From contig NZ_JAEHGC010000002.1 of the NCBI RefSeq assembly GCF_016107705.1, forward strand, positions 1 to 64,000: a stretch of DNA of 64,000 bases, written 5' to 3'. Shown here piece by piece: positions 1-10,210 of the stretch. The notes beneath the pieces were generated by a model that was not told the DNA's origin, searched no databases, and saw nothing but the letters and a program-made list of their open reading frames with translations. How positions within the stretch are numbered: position 1 is the stretch's first letter; each line of letters opens with the position of its first letter. Both the position numbers and the translations under genes were made by a program. Source of the DNA: Neobacillus cucumis (lineage in GTDB: Bacteria; Bacillota; Bacilli; Bacillales_B; DSM-18226).

Positions 1-198
1 CACCGATTGAGTGGGAACAATCAGGGCCTCATAGTGCCTCCAAAGATGAAAAAATCCGTTGCTCGGGAACTAAAAAAACCTCACAGAACATATGAACATA
101 AAAAATCATATATAACGGGCACTAATGTTAGACTAAAATAATACCGTTACATAATAATACCCATCATTGAAATCTAAAAATTTTCAAATAAAAAACCA

Positions 199-249
199 TG
201 TTAGAAAATCTAACATATGATTGACATATTTTCTAACACCAAATATAAT
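199..249 (+). promoter_or_regulatory. glnRA promoter with two GlnR/TnrA boxes
   Basis: A TGTTAGAAAATCTAACA palindrome (199-215) matches the GlnR/TnrA consensus TGTNAN7TNACA. A second copy, TGACATATTTTCTAACA (222-238), lies between a perfect -35 TTGACA (221-226) and a perfect -10 TATAAT (244-249) with a 17-nt spacer. GlnR bound here would block RNA polymerase, as in the known autoregulated glnRA operon of Bacillus. Bases 1-198 upstream hold no gene I can support. Confidence 0.92.
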
Positions 250-284
250 AACAATATGAATTACGAAAAGGGAGGCGAGGATAG

Positions 285-686
285 GTGAGCGGAAAAGAAA
301 TTCGCCGTTCCATGCCACTGTTTCCCATCGGAACAGTCATGCAGCTAACGGAATTAACTGCAAGACAAATCCGATACTACGAAGAGCACGAATTAATTTC
401 TCCAGCAAGAACGGATGGAAACAGGCGTTTATTTAGTTTAAATGACATTGACCGGCTTTTAGAAATCAAGGATTTAATTGATCAAGGGGTCAATATGGCT
501 GGGATCAAACAGCTATTCCTTGTGAAAGAGCAACAAACCAATATTATTCAACAACAGGCTGAAAAATCCAAACGTGAGTTAACGGATGAACAGCTTAGAA
601 AACTACTTCGCAATGAATTGTTGCATACGAACAAATTAAGCCGTCCAACTTTAAGACAGGGAGATATGTCACGCTTTTTCCATTAA
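285..686 (+). CDS. glnR: MerR-family glutamine synthetase repressor GlnR
   Basis: This 133-aa protein has a MerR-type winged helix-turn-helix at about residues 16-80 ([16 protein letters not shown] is the recognition region) and a short C-terminal tail. In GlnR the tail senses feedback-inhibited glutamine synthetase. It represses glnRA and other nitrogen genes when nitrogen is plentiful. The start is GTG at 285, with GGGAGG about 10 nt upstream. glnA follows after 29 nt, so the two form the usual operon behind two GlnR boxes. Length and order match the B. subtilis gene, and nothing is odd. Confidence 0.96.
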   Translation: MSGKEIRRSMPLFPIGTVMQLTELTARQIRYYEEHELISPARTDGNRRLFSLNDIDRLLEIKDLIDQGVNMAGIKQLFLVKEQQTNIIQQQAEKSKRELTDEQLRKLLRNELLHTNKLSRPTLRQGDMSRFFH

Positions 687-715
687 TCATTTAATTATTA
701 ATAGGGGGTAATAAA

Positions 716-2050
716 ATGGCTAAGTATACTAAAGCAGATATTCAACGTTTGGCACAAGAAGAAAATGTTAAATTTATTCGTTTACAATTCACAGATATCC
801 TTGGAACGATTAAAAACGTCGAGATTCCAATCAGCCAATTAGAAAAAGCATTAGATAACAAAATGATGTTTGATGGTTCTTCTATTGAAGGATTTGTACG
901 GATTGAAGAATCTGATATGCGCCTTCATCCTGACCTTGATACTTGGGTTGTTTTCCCTTGGACTGCGGAAAAAGGTAAAGTTGCCCGCTTAATTTGTGAT
1001 ATCTATACTCCAGATGACAAACCTTTTGCCGGAGACCCACGTAATAACCTTAAACGTCTTCTAGCAGAGATGAAAGAACTTGGCTTCACAAACTTTAACC
1101 TAGGACCTGAGCCGGAATTCTTCCTATTTAAATTAGATCAAAAAGGTGAACCAACTCTTGAATTAAACGACCAAGGCGGCTACTTTGACTTAGCACCAAC
1201 CGATTTAGGGGAAAACTGCCGTCGTGATATCGTTCTTGAGCTTGAAGAAATGGGATTTGAAATTGAAGCTTCTCACCATGAAGTAGCTCCTGGACAACAC
1301 GAAATTGATTTCAAATATGCTGATGCTGTAACAGCTTGTGACCAAATTCAAACATTCAAACTTGTGGTAAAAACCATCGCACGCAAACATGGTTTACACG
1401 CAACATTTATGCCGAAACCATTATTCGGTGTGAACGGTTCCGGAATGCACTGCAACCTATCCCTATTTAAAGATGGCAAAAATGCATTCTTTGAGCCAAC
1501 TGGTGATCTTGAACTAAGTGATACTGCACGTCAATTCATTGCTGGAATCTTGAAGCATGCTCCAAGCTTTACAGCTGTGACAAACCCAACAGTAAACTCT
1601 TATAAGCGTCTTGTACCTGGTTACGAAGCACCTTGCTATGTAGCGTGGTCTGCACAAAACCGTTCACCATTAATTCGTATTCCGGCTTCACGTGGAATGA
1701 GCACGCGTGTAGAAGTGCGAAGCGTTGACCCTGCAGCAAACCCATATCTTGCTTTAGCTGTTCTTTTGAAAGCAGGTTTAGATGGAATTAAAAATAATTT
1801 AACTCCTCCTGCGGCGGTGGACCGCAACATCTATGTAATGAGCAAAGAAGAAAGAATCGAAGAAGGCATTATCGATCTTCCTGCAACATTAGCACAAGCA
1901 TTGGATCAGTTAAAAACCAATGAAACAATGGTCGCTGCTCTTGGTGAACATATTTTCGAACATTTTGTTGAAGCGAAAGAAATCGAGTGGGATATGTTCC
2001 GTACAGTAGTTCACCCATGGGAAAGAGAACAATACATGTCTATGTATTAA
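716..2050 (+). CDS. glnA: Glutamine synthetase, type I-alpha
   Basis: This cytoplasmic dodecameric enzyme makes glutamine from glutamate, ammonia and ATP. It also acts as a nitrogen signal by binding GlnR and TnrA when feedback-inhibited. The 444 aa match the short Gram-positive GSI-alpha form, which lacks the adenylylation loop. Family motifs are visible: DGSSIEGF near residue 53, GPEPEFF near 131, [13 protein letters not shown] near 187, [10 protein letters not shown] near 240 and [13 protein letters not shown] near 317. It is the second gene of glnRA and ends at a strong terminator. Confidence 0.98.
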   Translation: MAKYTKADIQRLAQEENVKFIRLQFTDILGTIKNVEIPISQLEKALDNKMMFDGSSIEGFVRIEESDMRLHPDLDTWVVFPWTAEKGKVARLICDIYTPDDKPFAGDPRNNLKRLLAEMKELGFTNFNLGPEPEFFLFKLDQKGEPTLELNDQGGYFDLAPTDLGENCRRDIVLELEEMGFEIEASHHEVAPGQHEIDFKYADAVTACDQIQTFKLVVKTIARKHGLHATFMPKPLFGVNGSGMHCNLSLFKDGKNAFFEPTGDLELSDTARQFIAGILKHAPSFTAVTNPTVNSYKRLVPGYEAPCYVAWSAQNRSPLIRIPASRGMSTRVEVRSVDPAANPYLALAVLLKAGLDGIKNNLTPPAAVDRNIYVMSKEERIEEGIIDLPATLAQALDQLKTNETMVAALGEHIFEHFVEAKEIEWDMFRTVVHPWEREQYMSMY

Positions 2051-2058
2051 TACAAAAT

Positions 2059-2093
2059 AACTCCTAAGCACATTGCTGCTTAGGAGTTTTATT
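2059..2093 (+). terminator. glnA intrinsic terminator
   Basis: A perfect 12-bp stem, AACTCCTAAGCA / TGCTTAGGAGTT, with a 6-nt loop is followed by a T-rich tract directly after glnA. Confidence 0.92.
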
Positions 2094-2131
2094 ATTATGC
2101 AAGTAAGCTTATGGGATTTAGGGGTTTGCAT

Positions 2132-2416
2132 TTAATCTGAACCATTTTTCTTGAATTGCTTATAACCGGTCAGAACTAAATCACCACCAATCCCTGCGGT
2201 AATCGAGATGGTCATTTTCTCAACATAAGAATTAGGGGAAATATACAAAACAAGAAGCAGTGAAGCAAAGGCGCCAAGAAGCATTTCTTCTAAAAACCCA
2301 AGATAAATGAACTTTTTTGTCTTACGCGGCATGATGATTTTTCCATGCTTTCGAACATGTCCAAGAATTCCAACTACACCACCGATTATGAAAGAGAAAA
2401 TAATGCCTTTTAACAC
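2132..2416 (-). CDS. Small membrane protein, DUF4257-like
   Basis: This 94-aa protein has two or three hydrophobic segments: residues 4-20, about 42-62 and a glycine-rich C-terminal stretch. A basic HVRKHGKIIMPRKTKK linker follows the first helix. The layout resembles the Bacillus DUF4257 small membrane family, a call made from memory of the family only. The start is GTG at 2416, preceded by GGAGG. It is transcribed against glnA and has no operon partner. Function is unknown. Confidence 0.6.
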   Translation of the reverse strand: MLKGIIFSFIIGGVVGILGHVRKHGKIIMPRKTKKFIYLGFLEEMLLGAFASLLLVLYISPNSYVEKMTISITAGIGGDLVLTGYKQFKKNGSD

Positions 2417-2569
2417 AGTTTCTCAACCTCCTTAAGCCTAAATTTTTGACCTAAGGTAAATCTTGGTGTAATTCCATTATATTAAAATTGTAATCTATAA
2501 AAAATGGGTAAAAAATACTGAATTTTCAATATTTGTAAAATAAATATAATGAAATCCCTATAAAAAAAG

Positions 2570-2601
2570 AGTCAGCACATTATTTTGTACTGACTTTTTT
2601 T
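2570..2601 (-). terminator. lexA terminator
   Basis: An AGTCAG...CTGACT stem is flanked by A-runs on the left and T-runs on the right, so it can end transcription in both directions. It lies just downstream of lexA. Confidence 0.85.
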
Positions 2602-2602
2602 A

Positions 2603-3226
2603 TTAATGTATATGTCGATAAACTCCAATCACTTTTCCCAAAATAGAGACATTCCTTAAAATGATTGGTTCCATTGCGGAATTTTCCGGCTGAAGGCGAA
2701 TATAATCCTTTTCTTTAAAAAATCGTTTACAGGTTGCCTCATCTTCCTCGGTCATTGCGACAACAATATCACCGTTATTAGCAGTTGGCTGCTGTTTAAC
2801 AATGACATAATCCCCATCAAGGATCCCTGCTTCAATCATACTTTCACCCATAATTTCCAACATAAATACGTGTTCATCAGATGGAGCAAGTCTTTCGGGA
2901 AGTGGAAAATATTCTTCAACATTTTCTATCGCTGTAATCGGAAGCCCGGCGGTTACCTTACCGACAACAGGAACATTGACAACGTTATTTCTTGGGATTT
3001 GAGCTGTTTCATCTACTTCTAAAATTTCGATTGCTCTTGGTTTAGTAGGGTCTCTTCTAATAAGCCCTTTACTTTCTAATCTAGCTAAATGACCGTGAAC
3101 GGTAGAGCTGGAAGCAAGACCGACTGCTTCACCGATTTCCCGAACAGAGGGTGGATACCCTTTTTTCTTTACCTCGCCTTTAATGAAATCAAGAATATCC
3201 TGCTGCCGTTTAGAAATTTTAGCCAT
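2603..3226 (-). CDS. lexA: SOS repressor LexA
   Basis: This 207-aa SOS master repressor has an N-terminal winged HTH (residues 1-65, beginning [19 protein letters not shown]). The autocleavage site is VTAGLP near residue 92. The S24-type protease domain has its catalytic Ser in GESM and Lys in YVIVKQQ. RecA filaments stimulate self-cleavage and so derepress the regulon. I chose ATG at 3226 because homologues start at MAKISKRQQ and AGGTGG precedes it. The gene is divergent from the SOS operon yneAB across shared LexA boxes, the classic Bacillus layout. Confidence 0.97.
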   Translation of the reverse strand: MAKISKRQQDILDFIKGEVKKKGYPPSVREIGEAVGLASSSTVHGHLARLESKGLIRRDPTKPRAIEILEVDETAQIPRNNVVNVPVVGKVTAGLPITAIENVEEYFPLPERLAPSDEHVFMLEIMGESMIEAGILDGDYVIVKQQPTANNGDIVVAMTEEDEATCKRFFKEKDYIRLQPENSAMEPIILRNVSILGKVIGVYRHIH

Positions 3227-3289
3227 GGTAATTTCCACCTCGCCACTAGTAATTGTTACCTTAATTATAGCATGTTCGCCAGTTTTATA

Positions 3290-3367
3290 CAAACATAAGT
3301 TCGAATATTATTGACAACAAACAAATGTTCGGATTATAATAAAATCAATTAAACGAACATATATTCT
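3290..3367. promoter_or_regulatory. Three LexA (Cheo) boxes and yneA promoter
   Basis: Three near-consensus sites of the form GAAC-N4-GTTC are present: CAAACATAAGTTCG (3290-3303), CAAACAAATGTTCG (3318-3331) and CGAACATATATTCT (3354-3367). The yneA promoter is TTGACA (3311-3316), an 18-nt spacer and TATAAT (3335-3340). The middle box fills that spacer. A lexA promoter (TTGTAT, 17 nt, TATAAT) reads the other way from about 3270. Confidence 0.88.
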
Positions 3368-3384
3368 GTCGAGAGGTGTTTGTA

Positions 3385-3708
3385 ATGAAAAAAATATGGA
3401 CCAAATACTCATTTTCTATTATTCTAATTGGATTAAGCTGCCTATTTGCTTTTATACTTTCGATTGATTTTAGTTCATCCGCAAATGAACGCTATAAAAA
3501 AATAACTGTTTCCGAAGGAGATTCCCTTTGGAAAATTTCTAAGGAATACTCAAATGAGCATTCTCTTTCCAATAAGGAATTCGTAAATTGGGTTAAACTC
3601 CATAATAAAATAGAAGATGAACAAATTTATCCTGGTGAAGAGATTGTTATTCCCGTTAATAAGAAAACCTTATCTACTACAGAGTTAGCAAGTGCTGCTG
3701 AAGAATAG
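3385..3708 (+). CDS. yneA: SOS cell-division inhibitor YneA
   Basis: This 107-aa protein halts septation during DNA damage in Bacillus. It has one N-terminal membrane anchor (about residues 8-28) and an extracytoplasmic LysM domain (about 38-90: KKITVSEGDSLWKISKEYS through IYPGEEIVIPV). I chose ATG at 3385 because GAGAGGTG lies about 7 nt upstream. It is driven by the LexA-controlled promoter and is followed after 15 nt by yneB, as in B. subtilis. Confidence 0.93.
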   Translation: MKKIWTKYSFSIILIGLSCLFAFILSIDFSSSANERYKKITVSEGDSLWKISKEYSNEHSLSNKEFVNWVKLHNKIEDEQIYPGEEIVIPVNKKTLSTTELASAAEE

Positions 3709-4371
<663 letters not shown>

Positions 4372-4463
4372 ACATTTACCTTGTCAGACGGAGCTTTTTC
4401 TAGTAAAATCAGTTGTCATGGATTTAGTATTTATGATAACTTGCTTCGAAAGGTGGGTTTAAT

Positions 4464-4694
4464 TTGCTTTCAAAGGAAAAATTAGCGAGAATTAATGAAT
4501 TAGCAAGAAAATCAAAATCAACTGGATTAACGGAGCTAGAAGCAAAAGAGCAATCAAAATTAAGAAGTGAATATTTAGCTGCTTTCCGTTCTAATATGTT
4601 AGATACATTAACGAATACCAAAATTATCGATCCACTAGGTAATGATGTAACACCTGAAAAAATCAAAGCTAGAAAAAAGAATAACTTACATTAA
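4464..4694 (+). CDS. ynzC: DUF896 small protein YnzC
   Basis: This 76-aa soluble, largely helical protein has the DUF896 signature: KLARINELARKSKS at the N-terminus and IIDPLGNDVTPEKIK near the C-terminus. The start is TTG at 4464 with AAAGGTGGG upstream. It sits between yneB and tkt as in B. subtilis, where ynzC is part of the SOS-linked yneA cluster. Molecular role is unknown. Confidence 0.92.
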   Translation: MLSKEKLARINELARKSKSTGLTELEAKEQSKLRSEYLAAFRSNMLDTLTNTKIIDPLGNDVTPEKIKARKKNNLH

Positions 4695-4730
4695 AAGAGG
4701 GCAGGAATACATTTTTGTATTCCTCTTTTA
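4693..4730 (+). terminator. ynzC terminator
   Basis: A GGAATAC/GTATTCC stem, extended by AAAAGAGG/TCTTTT, makes a terminator readable on both strands. Confidence 0.85.
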
Positions 4731-4733
4731 CAT

Positions 4734-4748
4734 ATTAAAGCGCTTTCT
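4734..4748 (+). promoter_or_regulatory. cre-like site upstream of tkt
   Basis: ATTAAAGCGCTTTCT differs at one position from the CcpA cre consensus WTGNAANCGNWNNCW and contains the palindrome AAAGCGCTTT. It lies about 130 nt upstream of tkt. Carbon catabolite control of tkt is inferred only. Confidence 0.4.
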
Positions 4749-4875
4749 GTGGGAAAATAGAAAATGATAGGGCTTACAAAAACTAATTTTGATGCAACTA
4801 GTTGAATAAATCGGAACGGGACTATAATATTATTGGTGTACTTATAATCCTATTATTCAGGAAAGGATGTAATTT

Positions 4876-6876
4876 ATGTTTGATATGATTGATGCTTTAT
4901 CGGTAACGTCCATTCGCACACTTTCTATTGATGCGATTGAAAAAGCTAATTCAGGCCACCCTGGAATGCCAATGGGTGCTGCACCAATGACTTATACATT
5001 ATGGACTCGCTTTATGAACCATAATCCCAAAAATCCTCAATGGTTTAATCGTGATCGTTTTGTATTATCTGCTGGACATGGTTCCGCGTTGTTATACAGC
5101 ATGCTTCATTTGTCCGGTTACAATGTAACAATGGATGATTTAAAGCAATTTCGTCAATGGGGCAGCAAAACGCCTGGCCACCCGGAATATGGTCACACTG
5201 AAGGGATAGAAGCAACGACAGGACCACTTGGCCAAGGTATTGCCATGGCAGTCGGAATGGCAATGGCAGAGCGCCATGTAGCAAGTGTTTATAACAAGGA
5301 TAAATATGAACTTGTGAATCATTTTACATACAGTATCTGTGGTGATGGTGATTTAATGGAGGGTGTGTCTGCAGAAGCTGCATCACTTGCAGGCCACTTA
5401 AAATTAGGCCGTTTAGTTGTTCTATATGATTCAAATGATATTTCTCTTGATGGAGATCTAGATAAATCATTCTCTGAGAGTGTTAAAGAACGTTTCCAAG
5501 CCTATGGATGGCAGTATATTCGTGTAGAAGATGGCAACAATCTTGAAGAAATTTCAAGAGCCCTAGAAGAAGCGAGAAGTGATTTAGATCGTCCAACCAT
5601 GATTGAAGTGAAGACAGTCATTGGATATGGTTCACCAAACCGCGCAGGAACTTCCGGTGTCCACGGTGCTCCATTAGGTGCGGCTGAATTAAAATTGACA
5701 AAAGAAGCTTATAAGTGGACCTTTGAAGAAGACTTCCATGTACCACAAGAAGTATATGAAAACTTCCAGAAGCTTATTGTTGAAAATGGAGAAAAGAAAG
5801 AAAAGGAATGGAATGACCTTTTTGAACAGTACAAAAAGGAATACCCTGAACTTGGTTCACAACTTGAGAAAGCATTAAACCATGAGCTTCCAGAGGGTTG
5901 GGACAAAGATATTCCAGTTTACCAAGAGGGGAAAAGCCTTGCTAGCCGTGCATCTTCAAGTGAAGTGCTTAATGGTATTGCGAAAAATTTACCAATCTTA
6001 ATTGGCGGCTCTGCAGACCTTGCTGGATCAAATAAAACTTTAATCAAAGGCTCTAATGACTTCATGCCTGATTCCTATGAAGGCCGTAATATCTGGTTTG
6101 GCGTTCGTGAATTTGCAATGGGAGCAGCAATGAACGGAATTGCGCTTCATGGCGGTGTTAAGGTATTCGGCGGAACATTCTTTGTTTTCTCGGACTACTT
6201 ACGTCCATCCATTCGTCTTGCTGCCTTAATGGGATTACCAGTTACGTATGTATTTACCCATGACAGTATTGCGGTTGGGGAAGATGGTCCAACACATGAG
6301 CCAATCGAACAAATTGCCGCATTGCGAGCAATGCCGAATCTTTCCCTCATTCGCCCGGCAGATGGAAATGAAACAGCGGCTGCATGGAAGCTTGCTGTTG
6401 AGTCAACAAACAAGCCAACGGCTCTTGTATTGACTCGCCAAGATCTACCTACGATCAAAGGTACGGATGTAAATGCATATGAAGGTGTTTCAAAAGGGGC
6501 TTACGTTATTTCTGCTTCCGAAAAAGAAACTCCAGACGCATTGCTGCTAGCAACTGGTTCTGAAGTAGGACTAGCTGTGGAAGCGCAAAAAGCATTAGCA
6601 GAAGAAGGTGTACAGGTTTCTGTAGTCAGCATGCCTTCTTGGGATCGCTTTGAAGCCCAATCAAAAGAATACAAAGATTCTGTTCTTCCTAAGAATGTGA
6701 AGAAACGTCTTGGAATTGAAGTGGGTGCTTCTTTAGGCTGGCATAAATATGTAGGAGACGAAGGAGATGTGCTAGCCATTGATAAATTTGGCGCCTCAGC
6801 TCCTGGTGAAAAAATTATGGAAGAATACGGCTTCACAGTAAATAATGTAGTAGCTCGTGTGAAAGCATTATTATAA
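4876..6876 (+). CDS. tkt: Transketolase
   Basis: This thiamine-diphosphate enzyme moves two-carbon ketol units between pentose-phosphate and glycolytic sugars. The 666-aa length is typical. The N-terminal pyrophosphate domain has the TPP motif GDGDLMEG...DSNDISLDG near residues 155-190. The Pyr domain has [18 protein letters not shown] near 461-478, which carries the GEDGPTHQP-type signature, and the C-terminal domain follows. The start ATG is preceded by AGGAAAGGATG. It is a single gene ending at a terminator, in its conserved place between ynzC and sirA. Confidence 0.98.
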   Translation: MFDMIDALSVTSIRTLSIDAIEKANSGHPGMPMGAAPMTYTLWTRFMNHNPKNPQWFNRDRFVLSAGHGSALLYSMLHLSGYNVTMDDLKQFRQWGSKTPGHPEYGHTEGIEATTGPLGQGIAMAVGMAMAERHVASVYNKDKYELVNHFTYSICGDGDLMEGVSAEAASLAGHLKLGRLVVLYDSNDISLDGDLDKSFSESVKERFQAYGWQYIRVEDGNNLEEISRALEEARSDLDRPTMIEVKTVIGYGSPNRAGTSGVHGAPLGAAELKLTKEAYKWTFEEDFHVPQEVYENFQKLIVENGEKKEKEWNDLFEQYKKEYPELGSQLEKALNHELPEGWDKDIPVYQEGKSLASRASSSEVLNGIAKNLPILIGGSADLAGSNKTLIKGSNDFMPDSYEGRNIWFGVREFAMGAAMNGIALHGGVKVFGGTFFVFSDYLRPSIRLAALMGLPVTYVFTHDSIAVGEDGPTHEPIEQIAALRAMPNLSLIRPADGNETAAAWKLAVESTNKPTALVLTRQDLPTIKGTDVNAYEGVSKGAYVISASEKETPDALLLATGSEVGLAVEAQKALAEEGVQVSVVSMPSWDRFEAQSKEYKDSVLPKNVKKRLGIEVGASLGWHKYVGDEGDVLAIDKFGASAPGEKIMEEYGFTVNNVVARVKALL

Positions 6877-6894
6877 TAATATTACCTTTGCAAT

Positions 6895-6929
6895 GAGAGG
6901 ACAGCTTATAATGGCTGTTCTCTTTTTTT
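6895..6929 (+). terminator. tkt terminator
   Basis: A GAGAGGACAGC / GCTGTTCTC stem-loop is followed by a run of seven T. Confidence 0.9.
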
Positions 6930-7085
6930 ATATTGATTAATTGCTTTTAAATCTTAGAATTTGTAGGTTTTTTATCATAAACATGAAAATCGACAAAAAT
7001 AGTGAAAGTTTTTGCCGCCGAAAGACAAAAGTTTTGATTTTGTTTTTTTATAATAGAAAAAAGGGCTTTTGGCGAAGGAGAGATT

Positions 7086-7529
7086 GTGGTGAGAAACTAT
7101 CGGCTATATTTAATAGAAGATGAATTTGCCGCCCATTACTTCGGAAGAGAGAGCATGTTTTTTCAGCTTTTTCGTGAACATGAAAGAGCATTCGGCGAGC
7201 TAAAATATATTACAGGAAAACAAATTACTTATATAACAAAAACGGTTGAGGTTTTAAAAATTCATAACCTTTTGCAGAAACAACTTGGAAAAATAAAGGG
7301 GTTTAAGGCGGAACATGGCACATATTCTATTGAAATGAATGGAAGACTAAGTATAGCAAAATTAGCCGTCTTCCAGGATTTCATATCAGTAGAGGCAACT
7401 GGCAGCTATGAGGCAGAAACAGTGTTTTTTGAAGTTCTTAGGAAATGTGAATCTTCGTTCTTAGCAATCGACTTGGAGCATGAGCGTTTTGGATGGTTAA
7501 AGCCGATTAAAGAAAGAAAATATGTATAA
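7086..7529 (+). CDS. sirA: Sporulation inhibitor of replication SirA
   Basis: In B. subtilis SirA (YneE) binds domain I of DnaA and stops new rounds of replication as cells commit to sporulation. This 147-aa protein lines up with it over its length, with LIEDEFAAHYFGRES near the N-terminus and ASGDYEAETVFFEVL plus RFGWLKPIKER near the C-terminus. GTG at 7086 is chosen because it matches the B. subtilis N-terminus and GAAGGAGAG lies upstream. Its presence is good evidence of a spore former. Confidence 0.9.
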   Translation: MVRNYRLYLIEDEFAAHYFGRESMFFQLFREHERAFGELKYITGKQITYITKTVEVLKIHNLLQKQLGKIKGFKAEHGTYSIEMNGRLSIAKLAVFQDFISVEATGSYEAETVFFEVLRKCESSFLAIDLEHERFGWLKPIKERKYV

Positions 7530-7604
7530 TTAAAAACGGATATTGTATATTCCTAATAATTTTAGTACACTGTGTATGGTAGACAACATGAAGGAGGAAA
7601 TTCA

Positions 7605-7817
7605 ATGATGTACGTTCTAGTTGGTATACTGGCATTAGCTGCTGGTGTAGCACTAGGATTTTTCATTGCTCGTAAGTATATGATGAGCTATTTAAAGAAA
7701 AATCCGCCAATTAATGAACAAATGCTTAAAATGATGATGATGCAAATGGGTATGAAACCTTCACAAAAGAAGATCAACCAAATGATGAATGCTATGAATA
7801 AGCAGCAATCAAAATAA
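7605..7817 (+). CDS. yneF: UPF0154 membrane protein YneF
   Basis: This 70-aa protein has one N-terminal transmembrane helix (residues 3-22) and a short methionine-rich cytoplasmic tail. The conserved stretch [19 protein letters not shown] is followed by [17 protein letters not shown], the UPF0154 signature. I chose ATG at 7605, just after GGAGG. It lies between sirA and ynzD as in B. subtilis. Role unknown. Confidence 0.93.
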   Translation: MMYVLVGILALAAGVALGFFIARKYMMSYLKKNPPINEQMLKMMMMQMGMKPSQKKINQMMNAMNKQQSK

Positions 7818-7823
7818 AGGACA

Positions 7824-7851
7824 AGCACTCGTGTAAATGGGTGCTTTTTTT
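7824..7851 (+). terminator. yneF terminator
   Basis: An AGCAC...GTGCT stem-loop is followed by seven T. Confidence 0.75.
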
Positions 7852-8044
7852 CATAGGTAATTCCTTTATCACGATTTTACTTATATTTTGTTCGGTAAAA
7901 AACAGATGTAATTACGTTTAAAAAGAAACAATAAGAAAATTTCTCTGGAATTGATATTGCATATTTTCAAAACCTTAACAATTCACATAAATTACTTTTA
8001 CAATTGTTTGGTAATCTTAAGGAAAGAACAATGTAGGAGTGATT

Positions 8045-8200
8045 ATGATGGTTGCTAAATTGAAAAGAGAATGGCATAAATTCTGGTTCATCAGTTATAA
8101 CACTCTTTTGGCTAAAAGTATCGAATTAGACAAAGTTGAAAAATATCTACAGAAATCAAAACATCATGGTGACAAACTGATTCAACTCTTGTCACGATAA
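8045..8200 (+). CDS. Small basic hypothetical protein (51 aa)
   Basis: This short reading frame encodes 51 residues beginning MMVAKLKREWHKFW and ending HGDKLIQLLSR. It is basic and probably helical. TAGGAG lies 7-9 nt before two tandem ATG codons (8045 and 8048). I recognise no family, and it lacks the SQELD motif of Spo0E-like peptides. Two terminators lie downstream at 8289-8309 and 8326-8353, so it has its own transcription unit. Real coding is likely but not proven. Confidence 0.55.
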   Translation: MMVAKLKREWHKFWFISYNTLLAKSIELDKVEKYLQKSKHHGDKLIQLLSR

Positions 8201-8288
8201 ATTTTTAATCTTGTAGTCTAAAGAATGGAAAAAAGGTCAAAACATCACCTAAAGAAAAGGGTAGCAAAACTCAAAATAAAATTTGAAT

Positions 8289-8353
8289 GAGCCCTAGTTG
8301 GCTCTTTTATTATAGGCAAGGTTAAAGCATTCAGGCTTATGGGTGCTTTTTTT
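8289..8353 (+). terminator. Two tandem terminators upstream of the ABC exporter
   Basis: GAGCC-CTAGTT-GGCTC plus T-run (8289-8309) is followed 17 nt later by AGCATTC/GGGTGCT plus seven T (8326-8353). They insulate the exporter operon from the left, or could act as attenuators of a leader. Confidence 0.7.
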
Positions 8354-8458
8354 CATGCTTTTCAAGTTAATTTCTAAATCTTTATTATTTTTCAAAAATT
8401 TGTTAAAATAATTATCCAACGAGTTAAACGTATAGATAGAGATTTCGGGGGAGTTTAG

Positions 8459-10210
8459 ATGAAGGTCTTTTTGGATTTGGGCTGGTTTTTTAAACAGGAG
8501 AAAAAATCGTACGTAACAGGTACACTTCTCTTATTATTGGTTGCCTTGCTGCAATTGGTTCCGCCTAAGGTAATTGGGATTATTGCGGACCACATAAAGG
8601 AAGGAACAATGACAACTGGTATCTTGGTAGAGTGGATGGGTATTCTTGTTGTAGTTGCTCTGATGATGTATGTATTGCGATATTATTGGAGAATGATGAT
8701 CTTTGGTTCATCCGTGAAGCTCTCTAAAATACTACGAAACAGGTTGTATCAGCATTTCACCAATATGTCCCCGGCATTTTATCAAAAGCGGCGGATTGGT
8801 GACCTGATGGCCCACGCGACCAATGACCTACAGGCCATCCAGCAAACAGCAGGTGCTGGTGTTCTTACCCTCGTCGATTCGCTGTCCACCGGCGGGTTCG
8901 TCATCTTAGCAATGGCATTTACAATCAGCTGGAAGCTTACGTTAATTTGCCTGATTCCAATGCCCTTTATGGCAATGTTAACCAGCTGGTTTGGCACGAT
9001 GCTACACCGAACTTTTCACAAAGCACAGGAAGCATTTTCCTCCTTAAATGATAAAACACAGGAAAGCATTACCGGGATAAAGGTTATTAAGACCTTTGGT
9101 CAGGAAAAAGAAGATATTGAGGATTTTCGAAAACAATCCGAGGATGTTGTTCAAAAAAATATCATTGTTGCGAAAATAGATTCGCTTTATGATCCGACGA
9201 TATCGATTATTGTGGGGATTTCCTTTTTCCTCTCGATTATCTTCGGTGCAAAATATGTGATCAATGGGGAATTGACCATTGGGGAACTGATTTCATTTAC
9301 CACCTATTTGGGACTCTTAATCTGGCCGATGCTCGCATTTGGCTGGTTGTTTAATATTGTTGAGCGTGGACGCGCTTCTTATGACCGTGTATCAGCACTT
9401 CTTGGTGAACCGATAGAAATCCGCGATTCTAAAGAAGCATTAGATATAGTCCCAACAGGCGATATAAAATATGAAATTTCGGAGTTTACTTATCCAGATG
9501 AAATGGAAGCCAAGTTAAAGGGTATCTCTTTTGAATTAAATCAAGGGGAAACGCTAGGAATCGTTGGTAAAACAGGTGCAGGAAAAACGACGGTATTGAA
9601 ACTGCTTATCCGTGAATTCGAAAATGATCGTGGGGAAATTTTATTTGGTGGAAAAAGTATTCAAACATACAAACTAGAAAAACTTCGCGAGGCAATCGGG
9701 TATGTTCCTCAGGATCATTTTCTATTTTCAGCCACTGTGGCTGAAAATATTGCCTTTACCAATCCTGATGCTCCTCTCAACGAAATTGAAGCGGCTGCTG
9801 CATTAGCGAATATTCACGAGGATATTCTTCAATTTACGGATGGATATCAAACCGTTGTAGGGGAACGTGGCGTATCGCTTTCCGGCGGACAAAAACAACG
9901 GATTTCGATTGCCCGTGCGCTCCTGATGAATCCAGAAGTGTTGGTGCTGGATGATTCCTTGTCTGCTGTTGATGCAAAAACTGAGGAAGCAATACTGTCT
10001 TCCTTACGAGAGAACCGAGCAGGGAAAACCACCATCATTACTTCGCACCGGTTAAGCGCGATTCAACATGCCAATCTGATTCTTGTTTTAGATGAAGGAA
10101 AAATCATCGAAAGAGGAACACATGATGAGTTGATGGCGGGGAATGGATGGTATAAAGAAATGTATTTACACCAGCAGCTAGAGGAGTTGGTTGAGCATGG
10201 GGGACACTAA
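8459..10210 (+). CDS. bmrC: ABC multidrug exporter subunit, BmrC/YheI type
   Basis: This 583-aa half-transporter has six transmembrane helices (about residues 15-310) and a C-terminal ATPase. Walker A is GKTGAGKTT near residue 369, the signature is LSGGQ near 473, and Walker B is VLVLDDSL. The catalytic position after Walker B is Asp instead of Glu, the known mark of the degenerate site in BmrC-type subunits of heterodimeric exporters. It overlaps the start of its partner gene by 14 nt, which implies coupled translation. Substrate is not readable from sequence; the family exports drugs. Confidence 0.9.
   Translation: MKVFLDLGWFFKQEKKSYVTGTLLLLLVALLQLVPPKVIGIIADHIKEGTMTTGILVEWMGILVVVALMMYVLRYYWRMMIFGSSVKLSKILRNRLYQHFTNMSPAFYQKRRIGDLMAHATNDLQAIQQTAGAGVLTLVDSLSTGGFVILAMAFTISWKLTLICLIPMPFMAMLTSWFGTMLHRTFHKAQEAFSSLNDKTQESITGIKVIKTFGQEKEDIEDFRKQSEDVVQKNIIVAKIDSLYDPTISIIVGISFFLSIIFGAKYVINGELTIGELISFTTYLGLLIWPMLAFGWLFNIVERGRASYDRVSALLGEPIEIRDSKEALDIVPTGDIKYEISEFTYPDEMEAKLKGISFELNQGETLGIVGKTGAGKTTVLKLLIREFENDRGEILFGGKSIQTYKLEKLREAIGYVPQDHFLFSATVAENIAFTNPDAPLNEIEAAAALANIHEDILQFTDGYQTVVGERGVSLSGGQKQRISIARALLMNPEVLVLDDSLSAVDAKTEEAILSSLRENRAGKTTIITSHRLSAIQHANLILVLDEGKIIERGTHDELMAGNGWYKEMYLHQQLEELVEHGGH

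Noticed and set aside
1..139. 3' end of an upstream gene at the left edge
   Set aside because: One frame is open from the edge to about 139, but the peptide is lysine-rich without recognisable features.
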